This document shows positions 50,462 through 52,675 of a stretch of 52,675 nt of DNA, in pieces (position 1 is the first letter of the stretch; each line of letters begins with the position of its first letter). This DNA is from Pelagibacteraceae bacterium AG-365-D07 (GTDB taxonomy: Bacteria; Pseudomonadota; Alphaproteobacteria; Pelagibacterales; Pelagibacteraceae). The notes under the pieces are model-generated. The model had not been told where the DNA came from. It saw nothing but the letters and a program-made list of their open reading frames with translations, and searched no databases. The position numbers and the translations under genes are program-made. The stretch spans positions 1 to 52,675 of the forward strand of contig QCGH01000008.1 in NCBI GenBank assembly GCA_003280005.1, in the 5' to 3' direction.

Positions 50462-51345
50462 TATTCAATATCAAACCACTTTTTAAAATATTCTTTATTT
50501 TTAGTTAAATATTCCGGTAAGTATTTGTCTTCAATATTCTTAAGTTTATACTTAAAACCATATTTATTATTTTTTCTTAAATCTGCAGAATGGTCATAAT
50601 TAACAAACTTATTTTTGATAGATTCTTTTATATCATTTATAGATATTCCTGACTCTTCAAATTCGTTGTGATGACCAAAATTTGAGAGTTTTTCAAATAT
50701 TTCTTCAGGAGTTTTTACATTTGTAAAATGCCATCCACCATTTTTTACAATTTGTAGATCTCTTTGTTTCAAATTTGAGAACAAAGTATCTATTCTCCAA
50801 TAAGGATATTTCTTATTCTTCAGATTTCTTAGCCACGAAAATGACTTTAAATATTTTTTTTTACAAGCCTTTGTGCCATACCAGGGAATTAAATCATAAA
50901 ATAAGTTAAATTTGTAATAAAAGAACAATTGTTCGAAAATAAAAATATTATTTTTTGACATTTTAAAATTTTTTGAATTAAAATTGGGTATTTCATCATT
51001 ATCACTTATACAAATTAAATCATCATCATTAGCCGAAACAATTCCTTTGCTCATAAAATTATAAGACTGCTCAATTCTTTTTATACTATTCATTCTTTTA
51101 TCGCCACTTGAAAGGTTTTCTGAATTAATTAATCCATCTGGTTCATTTTCAATAACCAGATAAATAATTTTATCTTTAAATTTTGAAAACTTATTTATAT
51201 CAAAATTTAATTTTTTCTTTTTTCCACTATGTGAAAATACAGACTCAACAACAATAAATTTATGTATAAATGGATCTAGAACATTGAATCGCACATCCAG
51301 CATTAATTCTTCAGAGTAAAAAGTTGTACAATCAAAGATCTTCAT
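50461..51345 (-). CDS. Family 17 glycosyltransferase-like protein
   Basis: The 294-residue protein has the GT17 features: KIFDCTTFYSEELMLDVRF at the N-terminus, HKFIVVESVFSHSG, the DDDLICISDNDEIP nucleotide/metal-binding region, and KNGGWHFTNV. GT17 enzymes transfer GlcNAc in eukaryotes, and bacterial homologues are thought to modify surface glycans. It heads a minus-strand operon with Gfo/Idh/MocA and Ldh2-family genes. The protein is very Lys/Asn-rich, as are its neighbours. Fold assignment is good, sugar and acceptor unknown. Confidence 0.8.
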   Translation of the reverse strand: MKIFDCTTFYSEELMLDVRFNVLDPFIHKFIVVESVFSHSGKKKKLNFDINKFSKFKDKIIYLVIENEPDGLINSENLSSGDKRMNSIKRIEQSYNFMSKGIVSANDDDLICISDNDEIPNFNSKNFKMSKNNIFIFEQLFFYYKFNLFYDLIPWYGTKACKKKYLKSFSWLRNLKNKKYPYWRIDTLFSNLKQRDLQIVKNGGWHFTNVKTPEEIFEKLSNFGHHNEFEESGISINDIKESIKNKFVNYDHSADLRKNNKYGFKYKLKNIEDKYLPEYLTKNKEYFKKWFDIE

Positions 51346-51394
51346 TTTAATAAAATAAATTTAAAACTGATGCAAAATTATTAATATCGTTGCA

Positions 51395-52675
51395 TTATCC
51401 TTTTCCCCTCCAAGGGATAGTCTTATCAATTATTTTTCTTAAAGTAATATCGAATAAAAGACCAAGCATACCCATTATAAAAATTGTTATCCATATTACT
51501 TCATACTGAAAATATTTTTTTGCAACGTTTTCCACAAATCCTATTCCTGTCGTTCCTGCTAAAAACTCAGCCGCAACCAATGTTCCCCAACACATACCAA
51601 CCGCAACTCTTATACCAGTAAGAATTTCAGGTAAAGAATTTGGAAAAATCACATGTCTAAGTATTTGTTTCTTAGAGGCACCCAAAGAGTGAGCAGCATG
51701 TATTTTAGATAATTGTGTTCCTGAAGCTCCTGCTCGTGCAGAAATAATCATTATTGACAATGAAACCATAAATAACAAAAATACTTTCCCAGTATTATCA
51801 ATACCTAAAACTGAAATGATTAATGGAGCCCACGCAAGAGGCGGCACTGGTCTGTAAAGTTCAATTAATGGATCAAAGAAACCTTTTGCAAATCTATTCA
51901 AACCCATAAATAAACCAAGTGGCACACCTATAATTATCCCAAATACCAATCCAAGGAATACCCTTAAAAAAGAATCCCAAATATGACCATAAGGAACAGG
52001 TATTTTAAATAATTTAAAATCTCCAGTTACAATTTTAAGAACCTTACCTTTAAAATTTTGTTTAACAACTCCATCATTAGTATGAATTGGGTATTCTCCT
52101 GGAAGAACATCCGCAATCCAATCAGGTAAAATAAATCCAATTATTTTACTAACATCCATCATATCAATCCAAAGCAATGGAATATTTTTGTAACCTACGC
52201 TTGGTTTTGACATTAAAATAAATTTGTTGAGTGTATCAGATGGTTTCGGTAGCCATCTTCCAGAACCTTGTTCTGAGCAACTAGTACCACTTGAAACTAT
52301 TGTCCCTGCAGGGAATAAAAGGATATCTATTATTCTTAATCCTCCTTGCTCTGATTTTTGAAGATTATCAAATTCCACAATTGCTTTTTGCATATTATTT
52401 AAAGCGTTAGGAGGGTAGATACTTGCAAATTCAATTCTTCTTGTAATTTTTACGATATTTTTAGCATATGTTGATGCCACTTCCTCCGAGTCATCTAAAC
52501 CAGCTCTATATGCTTTTATTTCATCTTTGATTTGTTTTACCGAACTTTTAAATTGTGGATTATGGTTTCTCAACTTAAAAAATTCTTCATCAATAGCTTT
52601 AAGTTCTTCTGCGGCAGCATTAAATTTTAAACCCCTATTTGTTGCAGGAACCAATGGAACCTCAAAAGTATTTTC
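51395..52675 (-). CDS. TauC/SsuC-like ABC permease with long N-terminal extension, 5' end beyond window
   Basis: The frame is open to the right edge (bases 52655-52675 continue in frame: ENTFEVP), so the true start is outside the window and the in-frame TTG at 52654 should not be used. The C-terminal half is a nitrate/sulfonate/taurine-type BPD_transp_1 permease (VPLGLFMGLNRFAKGFFDP, the EAA-like loop AHSLGASKKQILRHVIFP, WGTLVAAEFLAGTTGIGF). About 220 residues before it are hydrophilic and helical with no similar part in ordinary TauC, probably a periplasmic or cytoplasmic insert after a first helix that is off-window. It would import a sulfonate such as taurine. Confidence 0.82.
   Translation of the reverse strand, partial: ENTFEVPLVPATNRGLKFNAAAEELKAIDEEFFKLRNHNPQFKSSVKQIKDEIKAYRAGLDDSEEVASTYAKNIVKITRRIEFASIYPPNALNNMQKAIVEFDNLQKSEQGGLRIIDILLFPAGTIVSSGTSCSEQGSGRWLPKPSDTLNKFILMSKPSVGYKNIPLLWIDMMDVSKIIGFILPDWIADVLPGEYPIHTNDGVVKQNFKGKVLKIVTGDFKLFKIPVPYGHIWDSFLRVFLGLVFGIIIGVPLGLFMGLNRFAKGFFDPLIELYRPVPPLAWAPLIISVLGIDNTGKVFLLFMVSLSIMIISARAGASGTQLSKIHAAHSLGASKKQILRHVIFPNSLPEILTGIRVAVGMCWGTLVAAEFLAGTTGIGFVENVAKKYFQYEVIWITIFIMGMLGLLFDITLRKIIDKTIPWRGKG

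Noticed and set aside
1..52675. tRNA, rRNA, CRISPR, insertion sequence or prophage
   Set aside because: No cloverleaf-like sequence, repeat-spacer array, transposase, integrase or phage structural gene was seen; all gaps are under 170 nt once small and frameshifted genes are counted.

Overview
The window is strongly AT-rich, densely packed DNA from a streamlined alphaproteobacterium. The gene content points to the SAR11 clade (Candidatus Pelagibacterales): many one-gene-wide intergenic gaps, 1-4 nt gene overlaps, lysine/asparagine/isoleucine-rich proteins, several periplasmic-binding-protein ABC systems, and many genes for methylated osmolytes and sulfonates. This assignment is an inference from composition and content; no rRNA or other phylogenetic marker is present. 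I see no tRNA, rRNA, CRISPR array, prophage or insertion sequence. No stretch over 300 bases lacks a gene. The longest apparent gaps hold a frameshifted oxygenase (28.1-28.7 kb), a 56-codon Cys-rich small ORF plus hairpin (32.9-33.1 kb) and a leader with inverted repeats (38.75-38.91 kb).

Region 1 (1-5.3 kb, + strand) is one tightly coupled operon. It runs DddP-like M24 enzyme (cut by the left edge), P-loop kinase, HxGH nucleotidyltransferase, HalD/BesD-like Fe/2OG hydroxylase, carnitine-dehydrogenase-like enzyme, GFA zinc protein, crotonase without its usual acids, and CoA-binding protein. Region 2 (5.3-8.3 kb) has an IPNS-type oxygenase with an EamA transporter, and an arginase-family hydrolase.

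Region 3 (8.3-20.8 kb) is the most striking part: an island whose predicted reactions converge on glycine betaine. An operon encodes a betainyl-CoA-type thioesterase, a TauD-family dioxygenase, a PhnZ/TmpB-like HD oxygenase and a choline-dehydrogenase-like GMC enzyme. It is divergent from a BKACE (dehydrocarnitine cleavage-type) gene. A ProXWV-type transporter operon carrying an SDR gene follows, then a gamma-butyrobetaine hydroxylase/TmpA-like gene, a GDPD, an aldehyde dehydrogenase and a 3-hydroxyisobutyrate-dehydrogenase-like gene. Region 4 (21-27.7 kb) continues the theme downstream: a dimethylglycine/sarcosine-dehydrogenase-like flavoprotein is fused into one operon with ETF beta, ETF alpha and ETF:quinone oxidoreductase, giving a complete electron path to the quinone pool.

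Region 5 (27.7-31.8 kb) carries DUF2237, the frameshifted oxygenase, hisI, folE, an AcuI-type acryloyl-CoA reductase and a LysR regulator. Region 6 (31.8-35.8 kb) is an iron(III) ABC transporter behind a textbook Fur-type palindrome. Region 7 (35.8-44 kb) has a thiolase, a LysE exporter and a sugar/solute ABC transporter joined to a GH63-like hydrolase, possibly for glucosylglycerate-type solutes. Region 8 (44-46.3 kb) holds an HpsN-type sulfopropanediol dehydrogenase and a phosphate acetyltransferase. Region 9 (46.3-52.7 kb) has a BASS transporter, a two-winged-helix regulator, small membrane ORFs, an AT-rich operon of GT17 glycosyltransferase, Gfo/Idh/MocA and Ldh2 enzymes, and a TauC-like permease with a long N-terminal extension, cut by the right edge.

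A recurring regulatory theme is a hairpin between the substrate-binding-protein gene and the downstream permease gene in all three complete ABC loci. Two of these are clear intrinsic terminators, probably setting a high binding-protein to permease ratio.
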